Assembly (NCBI GenBank): GCA_020137815.1
Contig: CM035361.1
Location: forward strand, 186,001-250,000
Length of the DNA: 64,000 nucleotides
Direction: 5' to 3'
Origin: Hormiphora californensis
Lineage: Eukaryota > Ctenophora > Tentaculata > Cydippida > Pleurobrachiidae
The notes under the pieces are model-generated. The model had not been told where the DNA came from, did no database searches, and saw nothing but the letters and a program-made list of their open reading frames with translations. This document shows, one piece after another, positions 20,401-31,900 of the stretch; the stretch's first letter is position 1, and the number at the start of each line of letters is the position of its first letter. Made by a program: the position numbers and the translations under genes.

Positions 20401-21093
20401 AATTTACAACCAGATATTGATCACATATTTTTAAATCCCTGATCTTCATTCAGGAGAGAGATCTGGTAGTGTTACCGGATAGCCCACCACAACAACTCCC
20501 TATTGCTGGTTCTGTTCCAGCTAAATCATTCGTACCAACCAAGCTTGCCAAGTCGAACTCCTTCACTCGATCTTCAACCTTGCCCGTTGCAAAACCTTCA
20601 GAACCGGTTAGTGCCCCCCCCCCCCCCCCCCCGGTTAGTCCTGGGCAGATTGGCAGATGATAAGTCAAGTTAGTCAGGTAAAAAATGGGTGGGTTTTAAA
20701 AGTAGAAGGGAGATGTCACACACTACGAGATTTCCGTTTAGTCACTAATTTAGTGCAGCGACTTCATGCTATGGACAGTGTGAGATGTGAAACAATTTAG
20801 CAGACCCTCTCTCATGTCAGTCTTTCTCCCCTCAGGCTGCGTTCAACCCATTTGATTCGACTGAAGATGCACCCTCTGGTGGAGGGAACCCGTTTGATGA
20901 CACCCCCTCTCCTCCTCCAACCACTTCCACTAACCCATTCCCTGCTAAAACCTCAACTAACCCATTCCCTGCTAAAACCTCAACTAACCCTTTCCCGGAT
21001 GAAGATTTAAATCCGTTCGCGGACGAGGGAGGGGCTGGGTTGAACCCGTTCGATGAATCTGGGGATACAAATCCTTTTCCTGACGATGACTGA
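11408..21093 (+). CDS. VPS11: VPS11, HOPS/CORVET core subunit, with NPF-repeat tail
   Basis: Core subunit of the HOPS and CORVET tethering complexes for endosome-lysosome fusion. Exons: 11408-11494, 11794-12003, 12126-12261, 13198-13255, 13420-13525, 13722-13887, 13995-14117, 14312-14424, 14571-14691, 14969-15078, 15683-15835, 15954-16021, 16139-16223, 17364-17500, 17811-17877, 18024-18165, 18375-18516, 18698-18791, 18957-19094, 19224-19355, 19556-19733, 19846-19925, 20187-20291, 20454-20606, 20836-21093. All phases agree; 3162 nt give 1053 residues. N-terminal propeller to about residue 333 (QLRKFAFFNKEL, AEWGSL-like SEWGSLFVLVRD); then the solenoid with EPSYVIRKFLDSRRIHNLTQ, DHTTLLLNCYTKLK and FDVETAIK. 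RING-H2 with C773, C776, C789, H791, H794, C797, C808 and C811. Human VPS11 is 941 residues; here about 180 extra residues follow, ending in an acidic exon with eight NPF motifs. The joins at exons 22-25 are inferred from phase only. Confidence 0.93.
12363..12591 (+). repeat. 34-bp minisatellite in VPS11 intron 3
   Basis: About 6.8 head-to-tail copies of a 34-bp unit beginning CAATTGTGCCTCCACTAACA, nearly identical to one another. Pyrimidine-rich on the sense strand. Confidence 0.92.
12601..13189. mobile_element. Foldback element abutting the VPS11 exon 4 splice acceptor
   Basis: The left end is a G10 run followed by TTATCATGGTGACAAATGG repeats. The right end is the inverse, TGTCACCATGATTACCCCCC. 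Both ends carry arrays of a 10-bp word (ATGGTGACAA and its complement). The element is bounded by CTTTTTCAG (12592-12600) and CTTTTCAG (13190-13197), which look like an 8-bp target duplication differing by one T. The right copy is the functional exon 4 acceptor. No transposase; an 8-bp duplication is compatible with hAT but the class is unproven. Confidence 0.68.
13324..13410 (+). repeat. Tandem array of X-box-like palindromes
   Basis: Four copies of a 23-25-bp repeat just before VPS11 exon 5. Each contains GTAACCATGGCAAC or a close variant, at 13324-13337, 13347-13360, 13372-13385 and 13397-13410 (the last has one mismatch, GACAAC). The first three fit the RFX X-box consensus. Whether RFX binds here is unknown. 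Confidence 0.6.
15150..15690 (+). repeat. Minisatellite of duplicated 3' splice sites before VPS11 exon 11
   Basis: Seven copies of a mostly 70-bp unit (spacings 70, 72, 70, 70, 52, 70, 60). Each unit holds a pyrimidine tract, a CAG or TAG acceptor, then TACCTAGAAGC(C/G)CTC, which is the start of exon 11. Decoy acceptors end just before 15219, 15289, 15361, 15431, 15501, 15553 and 15623. The true exon starts at 15683, where the coding sequence continues into the conserved DHTTLLLNCYTKLK region. Confidence 0.93.
16345..16392 (-). ncRNA. Hammerhead-ribozyme-like motif of a Penelope-like element
   Basis: On the minus strand, CTGAAGA (16386-16380) and GAAA (16360-16357) are separated by a short hairpin (CTGA/TCAG stem, loop CATAGA). 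GAAA is followed by GCTCC. This order of CUGANGA core, stem II, GAAA and short stem III is the minimal hammerhead layout reported from Penelope-like retroelements. Stem II has a U-U mismatch and an unpaired base after the core, so this copy may be inactive. Confidence 0.5.
16393..17300 (-). mobile_element. 5'-truncated Penelope-like retroelement
   Basis: Antisense insertion in VPS11 intron 13. It comprises the 3' end of a Penelope-like element: the C-terminal coding part (16560-17225), a GATCCGAG-rich purine stretch (about 16430-16560 on the plus strand), and the hammerhead-like motif just outside. The reverse-transcriptase catalytic part is missing. The left limit in element terms (near 17230-17300) is not sharp. 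Confidence 0.75.
16560..17225 (-). pseudogene. Penelope-type polyprotein fragment with GIY-YIG endonuclease
   Basis: An open frame of about 221 codons beginning within the element; the first codons are probably not a real start. It covers the linker after the reverse-transcriptase domain (VLPYHPDLSSRLKRTL, then TLRNILIQTKS) and a GIY-YIG-type endonuclease with IPCRDCSSFYVGQTKRP followed by KTRIKEHESN and a downstream HARESGH. In this family the domain nicks target DNA for reverse transcription. Without the reverse transcriptase this copy cannot be autonomous. The IYSIPCRDC...YVGQT pattern is diagnostic for Penelope-like elements in my knowledge. Confidence 0.8.
19974..20060. mobile_element. 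87-bp palindromic MITE with TA target site
   Basis: Starts CAGTCGGACCCCGATTTAGT and ends with its reverse complement; TA flanks both ends (19972-19973, 20061-20062). The interior has several CCACTAAATCGGGG words. Lies in VPS11 intron 22. Relatives are at 61490-61568 and, weakly, 58067-58141. CAGTCG-type ends with a TA duplication suggest pogo/Tigger or Tc1-like parentage. Confidence 0.75.
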
Positions 21094-22022
21094 GAGTTGA
21101 TAATTTTGTGTTCTGAAAAACAGTTGTACTGATTGATAATGTACTTTTGGATTATGAAGAATCGGTGCTGTTTTGGATGTATTGTTTTCCTTGATGGAAT
21201 TGTATCTATTTTGATCTGGTTATTGTTTTGAAAATCTGCCTTTTCCGTTTTCTACCACTACCACCATTATACTCTGACTATGTCCCCAAAAAGTGTCTGG
21301 CTCTCAGATCGGGTCGCTAGACAGACCATTCTTCTTTTATATTGAACAGGAGTACTGAGGGAGTACTGAGGGATGTCATATCGTATGCATACCTAGTCCA
21401 ACTCCAAACAGCTCATGAGGTCTCATTAAAGCAACGTTGGGTTGCGCTGTCTGGCCAACGCTATGACCGCGGTTCTCCAATAGGGTCTGGCCAATACTCT
21501 GACAGGGGACGAGACATATCCCATGAGGCTTCATGAGCAACGAGGTTGAGTCTCCTGTCCGTATGAACAATTCAATCATGAGGCACTGAAACCGCTTAAA
21601 ACGCCTCATGAGACAAAAGGCCACGTTCTTCCTTCGTACCATAACTGGTGGTTAGCTGTGCCTTAATTTACAGCACTTCCACTTTCGTTATCCGATTGCC
21701 ATGCAGTCGACAGACTGGGAACAGGTCTCTTGATCCAGCCACTCGGATGAGTCTGATCCAGGATCGTGGAAATTACTACGCGCGGCACACAAACATCTGC
21801 TCATGTGTGCGCGCGTAGTGACTGCGCGAAAACAGCCGTACTTTCAATATTACGAGCTGTTGTTACTATGGCAACAGAGTCTACGAGGGAGAGAGAACGA
21901 ATAAAACGCATTGTTTTTTTGTTCCATAACAATCCTGTTACATACACTATCACATATTGTATGCACATGAAAAATAAATAATTCTCATTTTAAAAAACAG
22001 CAACACTCATACTCTGTAAATT
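21094..22022. other. Convergent intergenic region between VPS11 and LRRC56
   Basis: Holds the 3' flanks of two convergent genes. CATGAG appears five times between 21414 and 21612. An inverted repeat (ACTACGCGCGGCACACA against TGTGTGCGCGCGTAGT) lies at about 21774-21818. GTTACTATGGCAAC, one base from an X-box, is at 21862-21875. AATAAA-like words at about 21970-21980 could serve VPS11 polyadenylation. No gene seen. Confidence 0.5.
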
Positions 22023-22788
22023 TTAAACCGGCCCCGGCCGAGTTGACACATGCCTTGGAAGTCCTGGTTTGGGCATTCTATCACTGTATAACCGGTCAAT
22101 AGTTGATTGTTGCATGACAGTGTCCTCAATTGAAGCCCTGATCTTCCTGAATCGCGTGCTCATCGCTCCACTTCCATCGGGGGACCGGCCAATTTGGGGT
22201 CGCACTGGTTTTAACCCGGTGTCCAAACTTTTTGTTACTTGATCCTTATCGACTGTGACCACCCTGTATTTTCCTTTTCCTGAGAACACACCTTGATCTG
22301 CAGCACCCTCAAGTGATGACCGCTCTTTTGATCCGGACCTTCTTGAAGTACTGTGTTTACCTCGCTCACTGGAGCTCTCTCTTTTCGACGATCTTCGTGT
22401 GCTACTACTGTCCCGAGATTTATCAGTCCTTCTCTCTACACTCTCCCTTCTCTCAGTCCTTCTCTCTACACTCTCCCTTCTCTCAGTCCTTCTCTCTACA
22501 CTCTCTCTCCTGGTCCTCCTTTCCCCTTCTCTCCCCTCACTTCGTCCCGAAGAGACCCTTTCCACACTTCTCTGTCCCCCACTATCCCCTCTCTTCCTCT
22601 CCTCTCTCTTTCTATCTGTTGTCACGGTAGCCTCTACAGCTTCATCGAAGTGGTGCGAGAGACGGCTTGAGCTGGTGCTAGGAGGGAGGTCGCGAGGAGA
22701 GGCGTCGCTGGGCGGTCGTTGGTCGTGAGAGTTCTCGGAGTGCCGCTTCGTAGTTTGCCTGTAATGGGATAGTGGTGTGAGCGATCAG

Positions 22789-22825
<37 letters not shown>

Positions 22826-23453
22826 AGATAGAGAGATAGAGAGAGAGATCGAAGAGATAGAGAGAAGAGAGAGAGAGAAGAGAGAGGAGAGAGAGAGGAG
22901 AGAGATAGAGAGAAGGAAGAGAGAGAAGAGACGAGCAGAGCGCGGATCCTCGCGAGGAGTTTCCAGAGAGAGCAGAGGCAGAAGAGGAGTAAAGGGAGAG
23001 AAGTTTTCCTCCCCCCCTTCCCCCCTTCCCCTCCTTCTCCTTTTCCCCTCCGCCCTTCCCCGGGGGGGGGTTTTTTTTCCCCCCCAAAGGGGGAAGGGAC
23101 CCCCCCGGGGGGGGGAAAATTTTTTCTTTTCAAAGGTTGGGGGGTTTTGGTGCTAAAAGGGGGAGGTTAGGGGGAGAGGGAGGGAGGAAGGGGGGGGGTT
23201 GGGGAGGGAGGGGGAGGGGGGAAAGGGGAAGGGGGGGGAAAAAAGGGAGAGAGAGAGAGGAGAAAAAAGGGAGGAGAGAAAAGGGGGGAAAAAGAAGGAG
23301 GAAAAAGGGGGGGAAGGAAAGAAGGGGGGAAAAGGGGGGGGGGGGGGGAAAAAAAAGGGGGAAAAAAAAGGGGGAGGGGAAAGAGGGGGGGGGAAAAGGG
23401 CCCCCCCTTTTGGCCCCGGGGCCCCCCCCTTTTTTTTAAAAAACCCCCCCCAA

Positions 23454-23485
<32 letters not shown>

Positions 23486-23502
23486 GGGCCCCCCCCCCCC
23501 CC

Positions 23503-23534
<32 letters not shown>

Positions 23535-26266
23535 TGGGGGGGGGGGGGGCCCCCCTTTTTTTTTTTCCCCCCCCCCTTTTCTCCCCCGGGCTTTTCCCCC
23601 CCTTTTCCCTGGTCCCTTTTTTTTTCCCCCAAAAACCCGAAGCTGGGGGGGAATAGTTAAAAACCTTTTCCCAAACCATATTCCCCCCCGAAAAAAACCC
23701 CCAAAATTTTTGGGAAAAAAAACCCAAAAAACCTCCAAATAAAAATAACGTTTTTAAATAAAATTAAATTTTTTACAAAATTTTTCCCCAAAAAACCTTT
23801 TTTAAAAAAACCCCTTTATTAGGGCCCCCCATTATTTTTTTTTTTTAAAACCCCCCTTTTGGTTTTTTTTTAAAACCCTTTTGATTTTTTTTAAACCCAA
23901 ATTTCCCCTTTTTAAAGGAAATTTTTTTTCCACCCCCTTTTTTAAAAGCCCCCCCCCTTTTGTTTTTAAAATTTTAAGGGTTGGTCCCCATTGTTGAAAA
24001 AAAAACCCCCCCATTTTGTGGCCCCGGGGTTTTGGGGGGAAAAAGGGGGTTTTTTTAAAAGGGCCCCCGGGTTTTAAAAGGAAAAACGGGGGGGAAAAAG
24101 GGGGAAAGGGGTAAAAAAATTTTTTTTTTAAATTTTTAAAAATTTAAAATTTTAAAAAACCCAAAAAAACCCCCCCTTTTTAAAATTCCCCAAAAAAAAA
24201 ACCCCCCAAAAATTAATTTAAAACAGGGGGGGGGGTTAAAAAAAAAACTAAAATACAAAAAACCCCGACATGGTTTTTAAAGGGCCAGTGTTCTAGGAAA
24301 AAAAACCAAACCCCACGAACAACTACTGCCGAAAATAAATCCCTTTTGATTAAATTTTCGTAACTGGTCTGAAATCAAAAATTACTTTTTTTGGACGTAA
24401 CACAAGCCCCGGGGAATACAAAAACAACCCGCTCTAAATATTATTTTGGTAAAGAAGTTTCTTCTTTTATTTAATGTCTCTGCTGAATAAACTATTTCTA
24501 GCATTATTAATATCAATCTCAACCAACCTGTTTTTCAGCTTGAGTCTTTTCCTCATGTAGACTATCAATTGTCAGCTCCCTAGTCAACCACTCTCTACTG
24601 TCCTTCCACTCAGCCAACATCTCATTTGGTTTTCCCCCCGCCCCCACCCCCCAAAGGGCTTGGGTGGCGCTTTTTGCGGGGGGAGAGGGTTCTATATTTA
24701 GGGACACCTTTTTGGGGGGTGATTTTGGGGTTGCACAGTATACTGCCACTGCTGCCAGGGGAAAGTGATAGTGGGTGGCGAAGAGGGCTACCGTGGTTGT
24801 AAAATCGGGGGAAATATAAATTCGTGGAAAAAACGGGCCCAGCTGTGACTTTTTTTAAAAGTCAATTTTTTTAAAAAGAGTGCTTCACAATAACCTTACC
24901 CATTCAAGATCGCCCATTTCAATGCTCTACAGGTTAAAATTTTTTTTTTGGGGGTTTAAAGGGGTAAAAGCCGGGGGGGTAAAGTATGATATTCGAATAA
25001 TATACCAAGAGGGAGCTGTATTTAAATGAAATCAAATAACTCTCTCCCTAGCTATCACCATGGTTACCCACTAGTAATTCCTACACGCTCCCCACCAAAC
25101 ATGACATGGAGATTGTTGTTTTTTAGGATATTGTTCTTACGAAAGTAATCGTGGTAGAGGAAATATTGTATACGATGTGTTGGTGGAAAACAGATTTAGC
25201 GAATGATATGTTGCCTGGCAAAAGGTTCTCACCTCCATAGTGTCGCGAGTAACTTTTCTTCGGAGCTGTTTAGAGGGTGGACCACACAGGATTGTACCGT
25301 GAGTGAGATCTGAACTGTGGTCAGGAGCTGCACCTAAACGAGCTAGTGTGTCAGGGATTAGTATATTGTATATTGCTTAAATCCTTCTCTTTAACATGGT
25401 GGACGGTGGTAAGAGGGGGTTGAGTTGATCAAGGGTCAAGGAAAGCTGCAAAGTTAAGTGCAATCAAAATAGAATTAATTGATTTAGTGAAATATCTGGG
25501 GGTCAAAAGTTTCTGTTTTGCATGATATAATGCAGACTAATTACTAACCCGGTCCAGGAGAGACTGATCGGTCACTGGCTGCGGAGGATGGTCGAATAAT
25601 GGCTGAAGTCCGATCAACTCCCGGACACTGTGTCTTTTAGTGAGAGACTCACCGCCTGAAGCAGATAGAGGTAGGAGAGGCCGAGAGGGGGATGGGGATA
25701 GATAGATAGTTAGAAAGAGAAAGAGATACTAAAAGAAGGATAAAAACTCGTTCATACCTGCATTTCACTCAACAAACTCCCAGTGTTGCCAAGCAGCCTA
25801 TGTGACGTCATTGATAGACCCCCACTAGGTCCCCCAGATCCCTTCCCTAGGGGACTATCATCTAGATACTTGAGGTGGGGTACAATTCGCTGAATCTCAT
25901 TTCTTAGTTCTTGGGGAGCCTGGGGATGAAGTTATTTTAGCATTCTTAATTATCATATTTTAATGGCTAAATTATTTATTAATTTTCTTGTTCATTAATT
26001 TTCTTGTTCAAGTCCCGCCCTGTTCTTCAAAACAATGAGAGGGATAAAAACACACAAAAAACAGGTTCTAAGCGAATATAATACTTCCCTACCATGTTTT
26101 GAGTAAGAGGGTTTCCATCGATACTTAGTGAGGTCAGAGTGGGGCACATACACAGAAACTCAACCTGTCAATAGAGGTGACGTGTTACATGGCTAGAATT
26201 TATATCAGAAGACATTTTCTGTGACATCTTCAAAGCCTCTACTTCATATCTCTCTGCGTGATCTAA

Positions 26267-26303
<37 letters not shown>

Positions 26304-27887
26304 GATATCTGTCATGTGACTACTGCATGTTAAAGTAACACACGAGCAGTTAATAAGCCCACCCACTAAATCACAAGCTTCTCGAGCATGTACACTTCTT
26401 TTTACTTGAAGTAATTTCAACTGCACGAGGTACCCTTTTCTAAAAGCAATAGGGACAGATTTCACTCCCACACTGCACTAACCGGGTTAGTAACCCTCTC
26501 GGGAGCAAGGTTATACAAAATTCAGTACATTCAAAAAGAAATTGAACCTTGTTTAAATGTTCTCTCACTCCGCGGTGAGAAAGGCTCAGGCAAAGCAAGT
26601 TAATCGATACTTTACTTTTATAAATAATTTAGTTACCTGATCAAGAGTTTCAATGTTGTTACTCTCCAAGTCCACTAACTGGAGGGTGTCTATCATACTC
26701 AGTGGACTAACATCACTAACTTCATTATACGCCAAATACAGCTCCTGTGAAAATTATTTTTGATATAAATTCGGCCTGTGCTCAATGCAGTTTATGATTT
26801 AATTAGTTGATGGTTGTTTCTAGAACAAAAAAACTCAAATAACTATTTTCAGTTTGTCCACAAACTACCATCAACTACCTAATTAAAGACGTGACATGAT
26901 TGAATTATTCTGACCTTAAGTTGCCCGATGGATCCAATTCCATCCAAATCCTGAAGGCCACACCGACTCATCCACAATATCTCCAAGCAGTGTAGTGATG
27001 TCCCTAAATCTCGAACTGAGGTTATTTTACTACCCGTCAACCTGGGGAGAATTTTAATAAACGAACTGAGCGTATTTTTTTATCAATTATACTTCCTTTT
27101 TGTGTTGTTTTTAATTGATTAATTAAAATTTCTCTCAAAACCCACCGGAGTTCCTGCAAGTTTGGAAGATAGTTTCCGAACGTGCCCAGACTGCTTTCTG
27201 TAGTATCAACCACAAGATCAAGGGTAACTACCATTGACAGATCGTACACCCCTGACAGCTGTCTCTGAAGGGATACCATTGTTAGTCTTCTAAAAACACA
27301 ATTAGACAGAAACAAAAGTGCTAAGACGAATTTAAAACACGAAGTCAGTGGACCTTTATGTGCTTCTTACCGACCCCACAGTGTGTGCTATTTTGTGCTT
27401 CTTACCAAATGTACAAAGTCAGTACCACAAAACATGTAATCGGATAGTTCGTCCGATATATCTCGCCCAGACGGTAAACGCGGCGGGTGGTCCAGGACAG
27501 CCTAAAGATAGAGAAATAGTTCTGAGTCGAGTAAAATTCATTGTGTTTTCTAGAAGTTGATTACTCAGGAAAAGTTCGAGTTATCCACTACCAGAAAACA
27601 TTAATTATTCAAGTTTATTGATACAACCTTAATCACTTTTGATTTCATGGTCAGGAAGAAACAGATTTAGTAACTTTGTATTTAGGTCCTGGACCACCAT
27701 CACCATCTCACACACACACATGTGCTGTGTACACACTACTATCTTCAATTCTTACTAGTTTTTGTGGCGAGAGGATGTCCTCGAACAACATCTCCTCTTC
27801 TTCGAAGGCATCTGTGAACGTCGGAGAGGGATTCATGGCCGCAGGGGAGGATACGATTCGAAATGAGGGTGTGCTAGGACGCGCCAT
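22023..27887 (-). CDS. LRRC56: LRRC56 (ODA8-type) ciliary leucine-rich-repeat protein
   Basis: LRRC56/ODA8 works with intraflagellar transport in outer dynein arm delivery, so its presence implies motile cilia. Exons in transcript order: 27756-27887 (ATG at 27887), 27146-27289, 26915-27041, 26637-26744, 26093-26164, 25758-25919, 25549-25655, 25233-25342, 24528-about 24640, and 22023-22758. Diagnostic words are LSPQKL, ESSLGTFGNYLPNLQELR, RDLGTSLHCLEILWMSRCGL, ELYLAYNEVSDVSPLS, CPTLTSLSIDGNPL, IVPHLKYLDDS and SSDLTHGTILCGPPSK, all matching the family. The last exon encodes an Arg/Ser/Glu tail with a 10-residue repeat (RRTERRESVE, three copies). Joins 1-2, 6-7 and 7-8 do not agree in phase, and the last exon read from phase 0 stops after RPPS while its long frame is one base off. 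Single-base errors are likely. Exon 9's 5' edge is lost in poor sequence. Confidence 0.85.
22786..22935 (+). repeat. GA-rich tract (CT on the LRRC56 sense strand)
   Basis: Imperfect GA array ending about 30 bp upstream, in transcript order, of the last LRRC56 exon. In the pre-mRNA it forms an extended polypyrimidine tract before the 22758 acceptor. Confidence 0.9.
22990..24300. other. Homopolymer block, probably assembly artefact
   Basis: Stretched homopolymers of all four bases (for example long A, G, C and T runs around 23450-23540) with no codon structure or repeat unit. It starts beside a GA tract and fades into normal sequence near 24.3-24.8 kb. It looks like consensus from very poor reads. 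The open frames within it should not be annotated. Confidence 0.8.
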
Positions 27888-28973
27888 GTCTTGATGTAGA
27901 ACTGTACTTCTGTAAAGGTACTGATGTTAAGCTTCAAACACTCATAGGAGGGGTTAGTTTGGAAGTCGATCTACGGGAAACCGGCCATTGAGAACTAGAA
28001 GCCCTCAAATTTGAGTAAGTTTTTACCTGTCGTAAGAGGATCCAGGTGTTGAGAGGAAAGCAGTAGACATATCAGACACTTTCCAATCCTCACAACATTC
28101 CGAAGAAGCTCAAGAGGAAGGAAAAACTGAGCTGAGCATCAAAATCGAAACGGAAATCCAAAAATTCCACAAATTTGCGAAGCCTTTTTTATTTTTTCAA
28201 ATTTCAGAATGCGCGGCGTTATAACGCGCAGCACATTACTCTAGAATAATCGGCGCGTTACAAAAAGTGTCAACCGTGAAAATACCATGAGCTCATTTTA
28301 TTTTTTGCCGTAGCCCTGTTTTGTCATGAAACACACAAAACTTTCTTAATTAATAACAAATAGTAGTCTGAACGCTATATACAAAGCGAAGAAAGGTACA
28401 AACGTACGTTAGACAACTTATTGGACACTGACGATAGTTGTAAATTTCAAAAAACATGTCAAAAGTCTATTACTATTACTAGCATTAGTAAATTACTTTC
28501 TAACATTACGCTATCTCAAGTTAACAACATTCCTGGCTAAACAACGTGATACAATGTAGAAAAACAACTGAGAGTCCAATTAATTCTGTCTGTCTTGCAG
28601 ACCACATTCTCTCTAGCTCTCTGAACAAATTATAGTATCTAAGATACTATCTCTGAAAAGGGTCCTGTTTCTTCCTCTATGATCTATCTAAATATGGGAG
28701 CTACATTATTCTACTGTCAGACATCACGTGCTGACCCTTTCTCGCTCTGAACGGAGAGGGGTCAGGCATCACACAGACAGTTATTCTGCAGTAGTAGCAG
28801 TACTCAAATATACAATTACGTTGACATCATCTTGAACGGAAGAGGTAAAATCGCAAAAACACTGTCTTTGTTTCCGAGTGTGTGTGTGGCACACACCACC
28901 GCACAATTACAAATTGTTCTGAACACAGTGTGACGTCATTATTTTGTGACGTCATAACGTGATGTCATGATCA
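27888..28973. other. LRRC56 upstream and CEP85-like downstream region
   Basis: Contains the LRRC56 promoter region and the 3' flank of the next same-strand gene. Two perfect TGACGTCA palindromes lie near 28930-28952, just past the upstream gene's stop codon. No gene seen. Confidence 0.5.
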
Positions 28974-31900
28974 TCATTGTGTGGGACATCTGTTTCCCAC
29001 GTCCTCAGCGTACATGTCGCTCAGCTGGGCTCGCAGGTACTCGATATTGCTTCGAATCTCTTTTACCTGAAAAAACATAGAGGTGAAGGGAGTTGTACTA
29101 GGTTCTATATCCGCTAAACAACCCGTATACGGATAACAGGGGAACCCTCGAACAACGATACCCCAAAAAAAGACCGAAACCCCTGGACTAGTTACCCTTA
29201 GTTACCACCATTTGACACCATGGTTACCCCCAGTTACTTACATCACTCAGCTGGTGATCATATGATGCCTCTCCTCGGGAACTGGATGGCGGCGTAGTTC
29301 GGAGGCCCAAAAGTAGAGATATATCGGGTTGTTGGCCTGCCACGCTCATTTGCACAACCTGACAGAGGATTATATATATATTGGAACACTATAGTGAATT
29401 TGTTGTAACTCTCCCAGTATTTCATGAGTTCTGTTAGATGAAACTTTTCCGTCTTTAGTTAAAATAAAATCCACTGACTAATTAGTACCCCACTTACCAC
29501 CCTCAATTAATAACCAATTTACTTACCTCAACAACGCTAGCAAGATCCTCATAAGCTGCATGGAACTCAGACAACAATATCTTACTATTCTGGATCTCAG
29601 GAGCACCCGATACTTCAACTACCCGTTCCTGAGCTGCCTCTAGCTCCGCTTGACAGTCAGCGAGTTGCTGTTGTAGGAGCTCGACCTGGGAAGTAGAGGG
29701 GTTAATATGACAGTGGACGTCACAGGTCACGTGGTATGGTCAGAGAGTTGCTCAACCTGGAGTGGGGATAATACAGAACCAACTATCCCCCCATTTATTT
29801 AACAAAAACCACCTATAAATCTCATACAACGTACCTCTTGTTCGCGTTCTGTAAGTGACGACTTCAGTGCGGTGCACTCCCCAGAACTCTTATCGAGGCT
29901 CTCAGTCAATATTCGGGTCTTCTCTTGTTCTGTGCTGAACTTCTCGTAGTACCCACCAACCAGATTCTGAGGAGGGTGAGGTAGTTAGATGTTGTTGCAA
30001 TCTACAGCATTGTTTGGGCGGTAAGAAAGACAATGCTCGTGTTAGAGCCTTAGAGAGATACCAGGAACCGACCAAATCAGGAAATACTGGTCCCTGATTG
30101 GCTGATGACCAGTCACGTGACCTAAATAACGAGCTCCGATTGGTTGTTTACTTAGAGAGATACCTTGGTAGATTCCTTCTGTTCGCTCAGCACCGTGATC
30201 TCCTTCCTCAGTTGGTCTATCTTCTTCTCCATCTTGGACCGCTCTTGCTCAATCTATATACAGAGAGATTGTTACTTTAACTAGGGAGAGAGAATGATGT
30301 CTTGCTCAATCTATATACAGAGAGATTGTTACTTTAGAAACAGAGGTCTAGAAAGAGAGGTCTAAAAAGAGAGGTCTAGAGGGAAGTCTACTGACTTCTG
30401 AGACCCCCAACTATAACACCGCATGACAAGAAGTAAGAACGTATCAAATCAAATCTTTACTAAACTAAAAACACCACTAAGTTCTCAGATGGATTATCTT
30501 GAGCGAATTTGATGATGAAGTTAGATCACAATAAGCTACTCAAAGTGAAAGTGCTATTAGTCAAACTTTGAATTTGTGTCACTAAAATCATTGTCGACAC
30601 ATGTGCAGAATTGCAGTAATCCTCTATTTACGACATACAGAAATTTAATGACAGAGAGAGAGAGATGAAGAGACATAGACGAGACAAGTGCCCTCACTAC
30701 TCTTCTAGCTACTTCACTCAATATCTCACACCACCTCCCAACATCTCTCACTACCAATATGCTCTGGCAGAACTCTCACCTTTTGGAGTTCCTGCTTTGC
30801 CTGGGCGGCATTCTGACTTTTCAGAATGTTATTCTGCTTCTCCAGTTTGATCACAGAATCCTTTAATTCCGTACACTTCTTCTGAAGTTTCTTCATTTCT
30901 GGACCTGGAAACAGGAACAAAGGAATGTAACCATTGAATGTTAAAAACATGAATGTAACAAGACCGAATCTTGGGTTTAACATAATTTTCATTTGAGAAG
31001 TTAAGTGGCTAGACACTATATCACTTATCAGACGAGGATGCAACCCGCACCAAAATCTTGTTATGTTCTAACCCGAAACACAGTCTAGCCAGGCAACCAA
31101 AATCACGGTGTGTTTTACCTGAAGATTTGTCCTTATTGATGACGTTGGTGTGTTTATCAATCAACACCTTATTTTCATCTGTTAACCGTGATAACTGGAA
31201 ATATATCAAGATGTTAGCTCTAGTAGTTTAGGTGAAATAATTCAGAATAAGATAGGACAGAATTCAGAAAACATCTCTCTCTGGTACGGAGCTGACAGCT
31301 TCGAACTGTAAGTGTACATACACACTATTGACTATTGTCAGCCCTATTAATGCAATAACAAATGCCTGGGTTTCATTTTCAGTTCACGGCACTGTCTCAA
31401 AGTGACGTCATATTCTCAAAGTGACGTCATTTTCTCAAAGTGACGTCATACACACACCTGGTCCTTCATATCGTTGTACTCCTTCACTGTAGGAAGAGTC
31501 GTTAGGTAATCCTGAAGTCTGGAGAACTTCCGAGATATCGATACCTTCTCTTCAGTAAGAGACTGGACATCCTGAGAGAGAGAGGGGGGGTTAGTGTTTA
31601 AATGGCAAACTGACAGATAGGATATTTCTGAATACACAAATTCTTAAAACCAGGATTTCTATAAAACGTCCCAACAAACAAAAACAAACAAACAAACAAA
31701 CAAATAACATGTGTATTAGCTTACATTTTTCAGCTCACTGATAGTGTGCTCGTATTTGATCCTGTCCTCTGCACAAACCTCCATCCCGCCATCTGATCTC
31801 CTTCCTTCCAACTGTTTGATGTACAGGTGTAACCTGAAATACACCGTGAATGGTATTATCATGATTTAAGCTGGTAAAAGTGGGCATCCTGTGACGAAAT

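Noticed and set aside
21342-21981. Short open frames between VPS11 and LRRC56
   Set aside because: No conserved motifs or splice context; composition is dominated by repeated CATGAG words and a hairpin.
23137-23738. Gly/Arg/Lys/Pro-rich open frames on both strands
   Set aside because: They translate the homopolymer block, which I regard as artefact.
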